Below, one piece after another: positions 36,226 through 48,192 of a stretch of DNA of 64,000 nt. Made by a program: the position numbers and the translations under genes. The first letter of the stretch is position 1; every line of letters starts with the position of its first letter. The stretch is taken from positions 1,942,501-2,006,500 of the forward strand of contig NC_089768.1 of NCBI RefSeq assembly GCF_040412425.1. The letters are read 5' to 3'. The notes below the pieces were generated by a model, which saw only the letters and a program-made list of their open reading frames with translations, ran no database searches and was not told where the DNA came from. This DNA is from Macrobrachium rosenbergii. Lineage: Eukaryota > Arthropoda > Malacostraca > Decapoda > Palaemonidae.

Positions 36226-36651
36226 ATAAAACACGTCCATGTGACTCTGTCAGGTCTGCAAGGAAAAAGTACTCAAAGAACCGAATTTCCGGTCAATAAC
36301 TCCAATATTAAAATTAGTTAATTATGATGAAAGAAAATTTGGAAAAGTGGGGTGTAAAGATCTAGGAAACTTTCGACTCCGGGTCAGGGAAGCTTGGATG
36401 CAACAGATGAGCCACAGTGACCCTCTGAACTAGGCCTAACCTTACAAGAGCCAGGACAAAGCTATCCACATCTAATGAAAGCTAAGCTAAAAACAGTCTG
36501 TAAGCCAACACAAATATAAGCTAAGCACTCAAAACACTGAAACTGCATTTAAACAATTCCTTGTTCTTACTTTTCTTCCCAACTTCTGAAAAGCTATCCT
36601 CGCTCCTCAATAAAGAACCAAATCACCCAACCCCCCTCCCCCCTTCCTCCT

Positions 36652-36653
<2 letters not shown>

Positions 36654-36682
<29 letters not shown>
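36654..36682. repeat. Poly-A run
   Basis: 29 consecutive A residues about 40 bp before the LINE 3' fragment. It may be the poly-A tail of a decayed retrocopy upstream. Confidence 0.9.
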
Positions 36683-36720
36683 CGCGCTCTTGCGGTGCCT
36701 CATAGTAGGATTAGCCTGTT

Positions 36721-37190
36721 TCGACCGACTTTCAGTTATCCATTGAGCACATGCTGGTGCAATGTCCTAAATTTAATCGCCTTATGGCAAAGTGCTTACT
36801 GACTGGGAAGACCATTTTAGAAATTTTAGATGACGACGTTGAGGTAGGTAACCTTATGGGTCATCTGAAAGAATCTGGTTATTTGAATGAGATATGATTT
36901 CAGTATATTTAATAAAGATTTTAGTCATATTTATTCTTGTACTGTGTGTATATTTTGAATATAAAAGTTTAGTATATACTTATTTTTTGTTGGTTCTATC
37001 TAATATCATTCTTCATTTTTTACGTTCATATTTTAACCCTGAATTTTACTAGTATGTCATCATTCACCATTCATTATCAATCATGTCATTAATTTATAAT
37101 TTTCACCTACACTACAGCGCTGAATAATCCTGATGGGTTCCGGGGCTTGGTCTTCGAGGCCTAAATTTCATAATCAATCAATCAATCAAC
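36721..37190 (+). mobile_element. LINE 3'-terminal fragment with ATCA tail
   Basis: The plus-strand frame ending at the TGA of 36895-36897 reads IEHMLVQCPKFN, then ILEILDDDVEVGNL and HLKESGYLNEI before the stop. This is the usual C-terminal ending of I/Jockey-type non-LTR retrotransposon proteins, in which an 'EH.L..CP' zinc motif is followed by a 'IL.D......FLK..G....I' tail. Beyond the stop is ~280 bp of AT-rich 3' UTR ending GGCCTAAATTTCATA and a tetranucleotide (ATCA)n tail at 37171-37189. 5' truncation just upstream of the zinc motif is normal for such insertions. Exact clade not determined. Confidence 0.72.
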
Positions 37191-38292
37191 AGTCTTCCTT
37201 CGCAAGTAGCCCTGCCAGGGCTCCTCCACCTACTAACACCTTAACAAGATTATAGGTAACCATAATGAGAATCAAATAATAGAAAATCTCTTAAAATAAT
37301 ATCGATGGATGAAAATTGAAGAGGTAAATAAATCATCGCAGGACCTGTTAGTCTGAAAAGGCGAGATTAGACATCCCCAAATGGCTAACTGCACGATTAG
37401 TGGGCTTGTACTGATTCTGAATCAATCAGTTCCAACAAAGGAGATTGTGGGCTATACCTCCATGCTACAATTTTGTTAAAGGACAGAAGAACATGCAAAA
37501 CAAATGGCCCTAAATACGTAAAATAAAATGCAAAGATCAGCAGAAAATCATAGAGCGAAAATGTCCTATAAGAGAGCAATAAACAAAAGATAGAAGATAA
37601 AAATGTGGCAAAACACGCACTAGGACAAGATCTGGGAACACAATTGCAATAGTAGTAGTACTAAGTTTACCCTCTAAGAACTTCGTTTAAACTACTTTAA
37701 TAAAAGAAGCAAGCGTAGAAAGATAACCATACACAAGAGAGCTTAAGGAAGCAGAAACTACTCAGCCATAAAATACGAATGATGAGACAGAAACAGACTG
37801 ACAAAAAAAAAAAAAAAAAAAGAAATAGATGTAGGAATGAAAAACAGAATAAGAGGAAAAGCTGAAACTCCACCTGGAAGATACCGGCACAGAAAAGAAT
37901 AAGATGACGATGACACCTTCATCACTGACCCCTTGTGGACCTCATAACAAGCGGCTATGTACCCAAATCGTTCAAACGCTGGTTGAATGTCAAAGAAGGA
38001 AGACGCAGCAACTGATCTCTTCCTAAGTAGAGGAGCAGAAGTAACCTTGAGAAGTCCAGAATCTAATAAAGAATAAGCAGAAATCCAGTACCAAGATTAC
38101 TTGGCAGGTAGCAGGGAAGAAATGACATATTTCAAGAAAGTGTATGGGGATAAATACTCTAGAATGAAACCAGCGAGGGTTCTAAATGATTAAAGCATAA
38201 CACATGACCTAACACGTGAACAAAACAGAGGTATGGCATAATTATAACATGTAGACGAGGAAGGAAATACAGAAAAAACTGGCTTGCATCAG

Positions 38293-38296
<4 letters not shown>
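37191..38296. other. Unassigned intergenic sequence
   Basis: A-rich on the plus strand, with an A-run near 37802-37820. Nothing else recognised. Confidence 0.5.
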
Positions 38297-38365
<69 letters not shown>

Positions 38366-38372
38366 TATATAC

Positions 38373-38420
<48 letters not shown>
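38297..38420. repeat. (TA)n microsatellite cluster
   Basis: Two TA arrays separated by a duplicated TATACAT-type spacer. Confidence 0.96.
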
Positions 38421-38422
<2 letters not shown>

Positions 38423-39549
38423 GAAGGTAAACCCCTATATCATCCTCATAAATTAAATAAATATGAATAAATATAGACATTAGATTATCCGCATACAATG
38501 TAAACACAAACAATAAGCTAAGCGAAAATAATGATGGAATGGCAACAACTATTAGAACAATATTTCAAACACAGAATAACCGATGACCCAATTCTGACGT
38601 ACTTTCAGTACAAATGAATACTGTTGAAGGATCCGATAATAACGACCTTACTTCGCAACTGCCAAGAAAACCTTTTGCTCTAGACTCTGATTTATCATCA
38701 ACAATGTACAGTAGCATTTCTTCTTATATCATAGGTAACTTGAATGTACACTCAAAACTCAAAAGAGTTTATCACTAAAGATATTGCCAACTTGATATCG
38801 AACTCCTGACGGACTGGCATCTGCAGAATTAGGAAAAAAAAAATTGGAAAATTGAGAGAGCCTATCACAAAGGATTGATTAATAATGATAGCAATAAAAT
38901 TCTAAGAGATTAATAAATTTCCATAAAGCAAATGACTATCAAGAAATGCAGTAAGGATGAGCAATTAAAGGGAAATTTCTGAAAAAAAACAAAAACAAAA
39001 AACCCAGGCGACGTTTTCTCCAATAATCCTTCACTGGAATTCATTGAGTGTCACTAAATCATTTCTCCAGGAGTCTTATCGACGTTAGTGACAGCTATAT
39101 CGCTTTATTAGTTCAATCTATGACAAACGGTGTTTTAGAGAGAGAGAGAGAGAGAGAGAGAGAAGACCGTTTCTCATAGTCATTTGTAGAGATGGAAAAG
39201 TCATCGAAGTGTTACTCTTTTACTCCCATTTATTGTGCCCATTTGACAGACCCACTACGAAATACCAGACAGGAAAGAATCGAAGTGTTTTGCGTTTTTT
39301 CTCATTTTTGTGCAATATTTTATTTTATTTTGCGTTAAAATGAATTTAGGCAATATTATACTGGAACCCTTGCGTCTTTCAAGTTCTTAAAAGTTTTATT
39401 CATAAATTGACAGAATCTTTTCTATATAGGTTTATTGTCATACCCTGATTCTGTTCGTAAAGCAATACAGATTTTAATAGACTTTGCATACAGTTTCTTT
39501 CTACTTGATTTCCAAATCTTACTCATCCTGCCCATTGCTCGATTTTCCT
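38421..39549. other. Unassigned intergenic sequence
   Basis: Contains a short (GA)n array at about 39136-39162. No gene recognised. Confidence 0.5.
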
Positions 39550-39930
39550 TTTTAGTTTTCTATAAAAGAAAACTATTGAGATGGCTTTGTCTGTCCGTCC
39601 GCACTTTTTCTGTCCGCCCTCAGATCTTAAAAACTACTGAGGCTAGAGGGCTGCAAATTGGTAGGCTGATCATCCACCCTCCAATCAGCAAACATACTAA
39701 ATTGCAGCCCTCTAGCCTCAGTAGTTTTTATTTTATTTAAGGTTAAGGTTTACCATGGACCGTGCGTCTGGCAGCGCTTTCCGGAGGCGTATCCGATGCA
39801 CCTCACTTGATCGCATCTGGAGAGCAACTGAGCGGCTGCCTGGTCGTAGCTGAGAGTTTCATACATCATTATATGCTGTACAGAAAACTCGATTGCGCCG
39901 AGGAAACTTCGGCTCACATTTTACTTGTTT
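39550..39930 (-). repeat. Multi-hairpin repeat, copy D (short subtype)
   Basis: Inverted copy with a well preserved terminal hairpin (AGTTTTCTATAAAAGAAAACT) and central palindrome (39630-39730, CTACTGAGGCTAGAGGGC pairing with GCCCTCTAGCCTCAGTAG). It abuts the RTE-like LINE remnant. Its GGCC-rich segment is locally replaced by an unrelated ~50-bp stretch (39775-39835). Confidence 0.88.
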
Positions 39931-39939
39931 AGTCTTTCA

Positions 39940-41093
39940 CTAAATTCCAACTCAAGAGATCCTATACTGGATATTATGGTTACTAAATATTTAAAAGATT
40001 CAGTTTCATTAATCCTTTCTCCATCTTATGTTTTTTCATCCCTAAGTTGTTGCCCTGTCCTTGTTCCTTTTATTATTTATTCTTAGATTTATTTTGAGTC
40101 CCTTCACTCTGGATATGGTTCGTGCCATCAAGCAAGCTTTGTCAATCTACACATTCTAAGTCAGCCATGTTTCTATCGTTACTCCAGTCTAAACCTTCTC
40201 TTTTATCTGTGATAACTTACTTTTCATCATAAAATCATAAGAAGGCAAACAAATTAGGTGAAATAACATTCCCTTGTAGCACCCTACCACTTACAGCAGT
40301 CACTTGAAAAGCTCTGTCAATATTAACTCCGTTCGTGGATGAATTCAATTAGCTTTACATATTTAACAGGAATGCCATATAGAAGCAAGACCTTCCATAA
40401 TATTTGTCCATGGACGCTGTCAGCTGTCTTCTCGTAATCAACAAAGGCCATCAGAAGTGGATTTTGAAATTGCGCATATTGCTGCACAAGATATCTTAAA
40501 AAAATGTTTGATCTATTTAACTCCTGCTTCTTTTTTTTTTTTTTTTTTATACCGTCTCCTTCATAACTAAACTTTTTGTCAGTTTCTTTCTCCAGCCTGT
40601 TGAGATTAGGCATATTGAAAATTTCCTTTTACAATTGATTTCGATGCATTGCTGCTATAGTTACCGCATCAGTCAGGTCACCTATCTCTGGTGACTTAGC
40701 TATGACTTCCATTCCCACTCATCAGATTTTATTTTCTCATTCTATATTTTGGAAAACAGCCTAGTTGATATAAAGGTTTCCATTTCATTTTCAGCTAAAA
40801 TAATGTCTGCAGTGGTTCCACCAGAAACTGCTATTTTCTTGTCCCAAGTTCCTTAATTATTGGTTCTACTTCAAAAAGTAAGCAACCGTTCTGAAGTACA
40901 TTCAGCTGACCGTTAATAAAAGTGAGCTTTGTCTATATGGTTTCCGGTTTTTAATGTCATTACAAGTGTTTTTTCGCTGCTCATAGTGTATCATTTTTCC
41001 ACAGTCTGATTTTGCTGGACCAGGAAAATGGAAATCCAGTTTGCTATAGAATCTTGTTTTGCGCGCTCCTGGAGAGAACTGATGGTGACACAA
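39940..41093 (-). pseudogene. RTE-like LINE endonuclease-reverse transcriptase remnant
   Basis: Read on the minus strand, with frameshifts and stops, the blocks come in LINE order. About 41080-40900: a C-terminal endonuclease-like piece with a decayed 'SPDG...IDHI..R' region (weak). About 40700-40640: IAKSPEIGDLTDAVT, matching the 'KLPKKGDL..C.N.RGI' reverse transcriptase entry motif. 40480-40330: NPLLMAFVDYEKTADSVHG, then LWKVLLLYGIPVKYVKLI, matching 'FVDF.KAFDS.....LW..L..YGIP.K'. About 40310-40220: VTAVSGRVLQGNVISPNLF, matching 'G.RQGC.LSP.LF'. 40190-40140: a decayed catalytic 'DDI' region. About 40030: GERINETESFKYLVTIIS, matching 'INGE..E.V..F.YLGS.IS'. This order is typical of RTE/BovB-like non-LTR elements. 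A poly-A/T slippage tract interrupts the 40520-40550 region. Not functional. Confidence 0.75.
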
Positions 41094-42401
41094 AGAGATC
41101 CTTGCAGGAATGATATTTTACTACAGGTGACTACGTCCTGTCTAGGGCCAGCGTGAAAGATAAGGTAACAGAAAAATCCTAATTTTCGTTTTTATCAAAA
41201 CTTGGAAAAAATAAAGATGTGTTGCGGTTTAAACAATTAATTCGAAAAAATGAAAGTGTTGAGGAATTTCAGTTATCAAGATGAGGACAAAAACGAATAG
41301 ATAAAAGCAGAAGAAAGATTATACAAGCAGAAAGAAAGATGCGGGTAGCTGAAGAAACTGTCGAAATAAAAATACAGAAAGCAAGATAAACGAGGTGAAG
41401 AAACTGATGACCAAAGACAAAGACAGGCAGAATTTTTACAAGAAACAGCAACTGCTTGCACAAAGCTAAAGAGAAGAGAAGTTTAACAAGAATTAGTCAA
41501 AGCATGAAGATTTGTTCTATCATTTGATAAGAGAGCCCCGGCGATTTGTCTTCGTGTATCTTATTTGTAAACTATTCTGAGGCACAAAATTTTATATTCA
41601 AAAGAAGGCAACGTTAAATGCTTATAGCATTTCCTTGTAAATAAAGGTATGAAAGTTTAATCCTTTAATTTGGATTATGCTCACAATGTAAAACGTTCAG
41701 TATCAGTGTCTGGCCTAAAATGTAGAATATCATGACTGGAAAGATATACTTTATAAAGTTTAAATTTAAATCACTTCAGAGCACAGTGTCATGGAGCCGG
41801 AGCTCCATTTTGACTCGAAATCACGGGCAGGGTGCTGGATGATATTCTTACCTTCAATTAGCTCATAAACTCCCTTGACCTAAGTATGAAAATTAAGAAT
41901 GACAACGAGACACTAACTGAAAATTTTGCTAACTAATTTGCCAAGGTATCCAGGAAATTAGATGGAAAACCACATGCAGACCATCGTCGGAGAGAGGAGC
42001 AGAAAACGATAGACTTCACGCCACTTAGGGACAGATCGAAATAATGATTCCGTTCGCCATTTCATTCATGTAACAATGTACACAACTTGTATATTCGTGA
42101 TGTCTTCTTAGATATTTAAATGACATATCTTTCCTTTGGTCAGGGAATTGGGAAAGCTTTTGCCTCTTGCAAAAATTGAAAAGGAGAGTTTGTTAATAAT
42201 CGTCTATCGACGCATTTGAAGAACTTTCTGTCATTATAATTTCATTTTTAGCGAGTCTTTTAAGTTAAAATCAGTTGTCTTGTACATAACTATTTTGTAT
42301 GGTGGAGTTTACTAAGATTTTCAAAAGTTTAATAAGTATGAAATTATATTTTACAAAGGTATTACTATTTATGCAATATGCTCTGTAAGGCTTTGTTGTA
42401 A
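41094..42401. other. Unassigned intergenic sequence
   Basis: Nothing supported. The sequence before about 41460 may include further decayed LINE sequence but has no motif. Confidence 0.45.

Positions 42402-42488
<87 letters not shown>
42402..42488. repeat. (TA)n microsatellite
   Basis: About 43 TA units directly abutting the end of the candidate LTR copy 2. Confidence 0.98.
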
Positions 42489-42494
<6 letters not shown>

Positions 42495-43542
42495 AATATT
42501 ACTGCTGTTCGCCCTCGATGTATTTATGTGTAGGAATATTAGTCAGATTGACCTCGACAGAGAACATCTCTGTCCCACAGGTAGGCCAGGCAATTCAAAA
42601 TAACGATCACAGCAGAGACAGACGGCGTCCTCGCATAGGCAGGAATAGGCTGGGTAGTTAAAAAAAAAAAAATATGCCTATGGCATTAGGGACCTAAACC
42701 TCAGAGAGGGTTTTCACTCAATAATCTCTAGTAATGGTGGTCTTAAGCTATCTTTCCCTTTACCCTACGCATTCGGCGATGTCTTTGTCAAGGTCGGAGT
42801 ACCTGGGGCGTCGTGTAAAGATGCAGCCAGTCACCTTGCGGGAATGCGAGCGAGGTCAGAGAGAGACAGGCCGTGAACGAGAGCGTACGCCGTGTAGTGT
42901 GCCGGAACGGTGTCCTTTGTCCCTTTACACCACTTTTGCTCCCACGTCTATATTAATTAGTGAATTGGGAAGACTGCTAGTATCAAGACTTCCGAGTGTT
43001 CGTTGTATACGCAAACGACTCGACATTCAAGGTAAGTCCGATTCTTGTTCAAGCTTCGTCGATTGACTAATAACTTTTCTGTATTTCCGTTTCCTTTGTT
43101 TCATCCTCCAGCCACCACTTACGGGATATGCTTGTACGAACTCTAAGATTAAGCCAAATTATTATATTGTTTAGCGTTAGCCGAAATATCACAGTAAGTC
43201 TCGGGGATTTAGGCAAGCAAGTCATTTTAATACTCTGGTATTCGTTATGCCTAGCGTTCACTGTTTGGAAGACTGTTGTGCTGTTTTGTATTCAATACCA
43301 TCTTAACGAGTAGAGATTTTTCTGCGTCCGCAGTTGGTGACATTTATCATAAAGTCTTTATTCCTTGAATATTCTTTGTTAAGGTTAATTACCCTTAACT
43401 GGCGACCTTTGGTTAATTAACGTCTGTCTTTGAGGTTAATTCGTGGCTTCAAGTGACAGGTTACGTGTATTCTTGGCATGCAGGGCCGTGAAACTTTACG
43501 TAAATTAAACAATAACTGATCAGCCAAGACACGCACGTGACA
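42489..43542 (-). mobile_element. Candidate solo LTR or LTR-like dispersed repeat, copy 2
   Basis: Inverted relative of 2763-3654. On the minus strand it starts TGTCACGTGCGTGTC at 43542 and ends CGAGGGCGAACAGCAGTAAT near 42500, both ends meeting TA arrays as in copy 1. It is about 160 bp longer than copy 1. On the plus strand it contains AAGGTAAGTCC at 43029-43039, a good splice-donor match, probably fortuitous. A poly-A run of 13 lies at 42660. Two copies 40 kb apart in opposite orientation argue against a single segmental duplication. Confidence 0.55.
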
Positions 43543-43543
43543 A

Positions 43544-43614
<71 letters not shown>
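43543..43614. repeat. (TA)n microsatellite
   Basis: About 35 TA units at the start side of candidate LTR copy 2. Confidence 0.98.
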
Positions 43615-43616
<2 letters not shown>

Positions 43617-45710
43617 ATCATTCCTGTTATAAGTAGGACCATTAATAACAGCATTGTAACATCAACCACTCTTGACTTAAAATCTTTATGCCCACAAGAA
43701 CATACTGAATAGCTGCAATGGCACTCAGTTGGTAACCTTTATTTTCTTTGACAACCAGTCTCTAGGAACCTTTGTGCATTCCTGTAGAGCAAGATGGTTC
43801 ATGCACCCTCAGGAGAGTTAGCTTCTCACAGACCATATTTACCACCCAGGCTGAACCATGGTTTTTTTTTTTTTTTTGATGTAAGAAGGTTTTGGTTACA
43901 AACCGGAGGGAAACACTTCATTGCGAATGACTTGGTTTGTGAACATTTGGAAAAAAGGATCTACACTCTAGGAGTGAATGTGTTTCAGAGGAAAGGGGCC
44001 TGACCAGCAAATATGATGCATAGCCTGACAACATTGACAATATTGGTATGATCTTGTGCACACTCATAAGAGGCAGGATACCACGCTACTGAAAAACACT
44101 GCTCATGCTATCTGGACATACAACAGTATCAGCGAGGCTGAATAGGAGTAACCAGTATTGAGTACTCAGTCACGTAAAATTGTATTCTTATTGGTTAATC
44201 TTAGCCAAGAAACACGTAACCTGCATGCTAACCCTAGTCACCACTGGTATTGACTCAGAGAATCATTCTTGCAGAAAAGAGGAAGCTCTTGCGTTGTTTA
44301 ATGACTCCTTAGTCTGAGAAACGGGACAGCTTTAGTGAGGTCCTTTCAAGCTCCAGAATGATCATCTGTAGGATCTCGAATGTTTGCGGCACAGTCATCA
44401 TTGCTTAGGAAAACCTTTGATAAAAACCAAGAGTTGTGCCAAATACCACAACTCCATACCATAGAGGTATCTTACACGAGAACACCATGAGCCCATAAGT
44501 GGGCTACACTGCCACCACCAACATCATACTTGCAAAGGTGTCTCCCATGACTCCCATCAAGATCATGCGTAGCTCAGATTTCTTACAGGAAGCTACGCTA
44601 TTGTAACCAAAACTCCCTGGGCCTTTCAGTAGATCAGCATTAAAGAGGTCCGGTATGATTTTGTGTGCTTTCTGTTGCATGCCATGCCGCAGTCTGACAG
44701 GATAATGACCGTCAGGTCGAAGGTCGTTCTTTGTTTGGAAAAGGTTCTTTTTGATGCAGCTCTTTTAATGCTGCTGATTTATCACGGCCTCAGTATGGTG
44801 CCCACCCATTTGGCTTTGACAGTAAGAAATATTGATTAATAAAGCATAAGACTTTATTACACCAAAATTCCAATGGCCATGCCAGAGTAGCTGTTATGAT
44901 TACTCGCTGTTCATGTGATTAATAAACTTTAAGGTAATTGCCCCTTTTTTTTATCTATAATCGAAGGTTCTTCATATATCAAACGAATTCATGTTCACTA
45001 CATATGCCATAACATTTTCTATTAAATACAAATTCTGTTCCTTACACAGGAGGCTATTGTGAAATCTGCATATATTGTAATGCAGAGGAAGAATTATGGT
45101 TGGGTCCATGATCAAACAATTTTATTTCCTCTTTGCATTAGTTGTTGTGAAGTAATAGAATGAATATGGTCTATGAGCATGTGCTTTATTATTATTTTGC
45201 AACACAATTAACAAATATGTAGCATCACAAAATAAAAAGAATATCAAGTTTATATTTCTTAGATGAAACAGGATTTCGAACCACTTACAAAATAACGCAT
45301 GTTGAGCAAAAACCTCTCTCTTTCTAATCCTGAATCCTTTTTGATCAATAGTGCCAGAAAAGGTCAATCCAGTCACTGCTCTTATCTGACCAGTCGAGAA
45401 TTTTCATATATCAGCTTCAGTGTTTTATAAATACAACTTCCAAACATAATATTGTCCTATAACTGTTTAACAATGTAAATTTTTAAGTTGTGTATTATGT
45501 GTATGTTACTTACCTTCTGTTGGACAAATGAAGACGGTTCAAATAAATGAAACATGTAAGAAAATAAAAATACTGTCTTTACAAATACCTCCTTTTGGCA
45601 TTACTGTACATATTTCATTGGACATCCCATTTTCGACTTGTTGGTTTATAGTATTGAAGTACAATAAATAAATATAAAATGCACATTGTCGTCATTTCTT
45701 TCATGTCTTA
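43615..45710. other. Unassigned intergenic sequence
   Basis: No supported feature. A plus-strand frame at 43794-44003 is not assignable. Confidence 0.5.
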
Positions 45711-45715
45711 TATAT

Positions 45716-45764
<49 letters not shown>

Positions 45765-45828
45765 CATAATATATATGTATATATAAACATATATTGTGGG
45801 TATATATATATACATATATATAGACACA

Positions 45829-45868
<40 letters not shown>

Positions 45869-45955
45869 CATATATATATACATATATACATATATATATA
45901 CATATATATACATACATATGTATACATATATATCTATATATGTATATATACACAG
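45711..45955. repeat. Complex TA/CATA microsatellite field
   Basis: Interrupted TA arrays with TACATA, TGTATA and CATACATA variants. Open frames through it on both strands encode only Ile/Tyr repeats and are artefacts. Confidence 0.95.
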
Positions 45956-46006
45956 TATACTCCAAACCACGCAAGTTCACGGTGTATAAAATAAATACAC
46001 CGCACA

Positions 46007-46439
46007 GGGCCTCAATAATACGGAAGGTTCAAAAGAGGGATTCTTTATTTACAAGCTTTCAGAGGCACGTCCGACTCCATCTCCAAGGAACCAATAATGA
46101 AAAACACATACATGACAAATATATATATATAAGCATAAGATCATCAACTGGTTACTTCTCCTAATCCTGACCTGTCACCTGGGAATTAGGTCTTGTGACC
46201 TTTGCAGCTAAAGAAAACAGCTGCAAAGTTCACAAGAAAGCGACCCCTGTGGGACAAGACCTCCTGGGACACAAGTCAGGATTAGGACAAGTAAGCTGCT
46301 GACGATCTTGTGCTTATATATATGCATGACATATATGTGTTTTTCATTATTTGGTTCTTTGAAGATGGAGGTAGTTGCGCCTCTGAAAGCTGGTAAATAA
46401 AAGAATCTCCTCTTTTGAACCTTCCGCATTATTGAGGTC

Positions 46440-46440
<1 letters not shown>
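46007..46440. repeat. 430-bp foldback (inverted repeat) element
   Basis: The arms 46007-46209 and 46219-46440 are imperfect reverse complements around a 9-bp spacer. Paired landmarks are GCCTCAATAATACGGAAGGT against ACCTTCCGCATTATTGAGG, GCTTTCAGAGGC against GCCTCTGAAAGC, CCTAATCCTGAC against GTCAGGATTAGG, and TTTGCAGCT against AGCTGCAAA. TA arrays lie just outside both arms. The GAAGATGG...GAAAGCT phrase resembles the 3' regions of Penelope-like elements, so the foldback may be two inverted retroelement ends, but this is inference. Confidence 0.85.

Positions 46441-46441
<1 letters not shown>

Positions 46442-46518
<77 letters not shown>
46442..46518. repeat. (TA)n microsatellite
   Basis: About 38 TA units directly after the foldback's right arm. 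Confidence 0.97.
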
Positions 46519-46522
<4 letters not shown>

Positions 46523-46944
46523 CTCATATATACATATGCAAATATATGTATACATATATATATACATATATATTTATACATTATGTATACATATCTTATA
46601 TATAAAAGTAAATGTTTGTATGTGTGAATGTTTGTAACTTTGTGTGCTATGGAAATCTGAACTGCTTGACTAATCTAGACAAAATTTGGCCCGTGGCCAT
46701 CATTTCACCCAACTTAGGTAATAGGGTAGGTTTCAAGTACGTATCCTATTCCCCTTCCCCTTCCCCTCCCCCCATCCCCCTTCCCTTCTCCTGAAACGGG
46801 GCTTGGTGCTGCCCATAGACTTAGTAACTAATGTGGTAAATAAACTCTATGGGTTTATCATACCTCATTTAATTTACTCGACACCCTGGAAATATAATAT
46901 CGAAAATGCTTGTCTTTCTTGTGATTAATAATTCTGTATCAAGA

Positions 46945-47096
46945 TCTGTGTTTAGGTTTAGTGGGGTGTGTGTTTAGGCTTGGTGGGAATGTATTTAGTT
47001 TAGTAGGGGGTGTGTTTAGGTTTAGTGGGGGTGTGCTTAGGTTTTGTGGGGCTGTTTCAGTTAAGTGGGGGATGTGTTTAGGTTTAGTGGGGGTTA
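46945..47096 (+). repeat. GT-rich tandem repeat, unit about 21-24 bp
   Basis: About seven imperfect units around the phrase GTGTGTTTAGGTTTAGTGGG. Strong G/T strand bias. It lies immediately upstream of the 32-bp array within H1. Confidence 0.85.
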
Positions 47097-47100
47097 AATG

Positions 47101-47916
47101 GGACAGTCACCACAGTAATATCTGGATAAAAGTGACAGACAGTATAGTGATACTTGGATAAATGGGACAGTCACCACAGTAATACCTAGATAAAAGGGAC
47201 ATTCACCACAGTAATACCCAGATAAAGGGGACAGTCACCACAGTAATATCTGGATATAAGGGACAGACAGTATAGTGATACTTGGATAAATGGGGCAGTC
47301 ACCACAGTAATACCTGGATAAAATGGACAGTTACTTCAGTAATATCTGGATAAAAGGGACAGTCACCACAGTAATACCTGGTTAAATTGGACAGTCACCA
47401 CAGTAATACCTGGATAAAAGGGACAGTCACCACAATAATACCTGGATAAATGGGACAGTCATTACAGTAATGCCTGGATACAATGGACAGTCAGCACAGT
47501 AATACCTGGATAAATTGGACAGTCAGCACAGTAATACAAGGTTAGAAGGAACAGTCATCACAGTAATACCTGGTTAAATGGGACAGTCACCACAGTAATA
47601 ACTGGATAAGTGGGACAGTCCCTGCAGTAATATCTGGATAAAAGGGACAGTTAGTACAGTAATACCTGGACAAATGGGCAGTCAGAATGGTAATACCTGG
47701 ATAAAAGGGACAGTCACCACAGTAATACCTGGATAGATGGGACAGTCAGCACAGTAATATTTGGATAAAAGGGACAGTTAGTACAGTAATTCCTGGATAA
47801 AAGGGACAGTCACTACAGTAATGCCTGGATAAATGGGACAGTCAGCACAGTAATATTTGGATAAAGGGGACAGTCAGCACGGTAATTTCTGGATAAAAGG
47901 GACAGTCAGCACAAGG
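47101..47916 (+). repeat. 32-bp minisatellite, about 25.5 copies
   Basis: The unit reads approximately GGACAGTCACCACAGTAATA followed by CCTGGATAAAAG. I counted 25 units of 31-33 bp plus one partial. Units 1-3 and 5-7 repeat the same unusual variant (GACAGACAGTATAGTGATAC) in the same context, showing a higher-order duplication. No spacer diversity, so this is not a CRISPR array. Confidence 0.95.
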
Positions 47917-48107
47917 AGGTGCAGGACATTTTGATGAGTCCTTCAGAGTTTTCTCAGGCAGAGCCAGGTTAGTCAGCTAGCATACACACACACATATATA
48001 TATATATATTTATATGTATCTGTACACATGTATAAATAGATACATCATATATACATAAATATATATAGTATATATATAAAGACACAGATATACACATATA
48101 TGCATAT

Positions 48108-48109
<2 letters not shown>

Positions 48110-48190
<81 letters not shown>
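48110..48190. repeat. (TA)n microsatellite
   Basis: About 40 TA units, preceded by a degenerate TATA/CATA field from 47985. Confidence 0.97.

Positions 48191-48192
<2 letters not shown>

Larger units (their letters stand above)
46594..47980 (+). mobile_element. Non-autonomous Helitron-like element H1
   Basis: Starts TCTTATATATAAAAGTAAA directly after an A, and ends with a CCAGG-rich short hairpin region followed by GTTAGTCAGCTAG. A TC start and a CTAG (CTRR) end with a hairpin about 10 bp upstream are the termini expected of Helitrons and Helitron-like elements. The head carries TATGGAAATCTGAACTGC and GACAAAATTTGGC, a motif set I associate with short arthropod Helitron-like elements. The interior holds two tandem arrays (46945-47096 and 47101-47916), and internal minisatellites are common in this class. 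No Rep or helicase coding sequence. The base after CTAG is C, not the expected T, so the right target site may be mutated. Confidence 0.6.

Noticed and set aside
36039..36299. Asp/Glu/Lys-rich 86-residue protein
   Set aside because: It is the minisatellite read in one frame. Unit-length changes shift the frame between repeats.
43023..43045. Exon ending at the AAGGTAAGTCC donor
   Set aside because: It lies inside the dispersed LTR-like repeat and no supported coding exon precedes it. The copy at 2763-3654 shows no comparable gene structure.
45646..45980. Long Tyr/Ile (YIYIY) reading frames here and at every TA array
   Set aside because: An alternating TA tract stays open in all six frames, so these frames reflect repeat composition and are not genes.
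47101..47916. CRISPR-like array with regular ~32-bp repeats
   Set aside because: There are no unique spacers. Units are contiguous and drift gradually, and the DNA is eukaryotic in character. It is a minisatellite.
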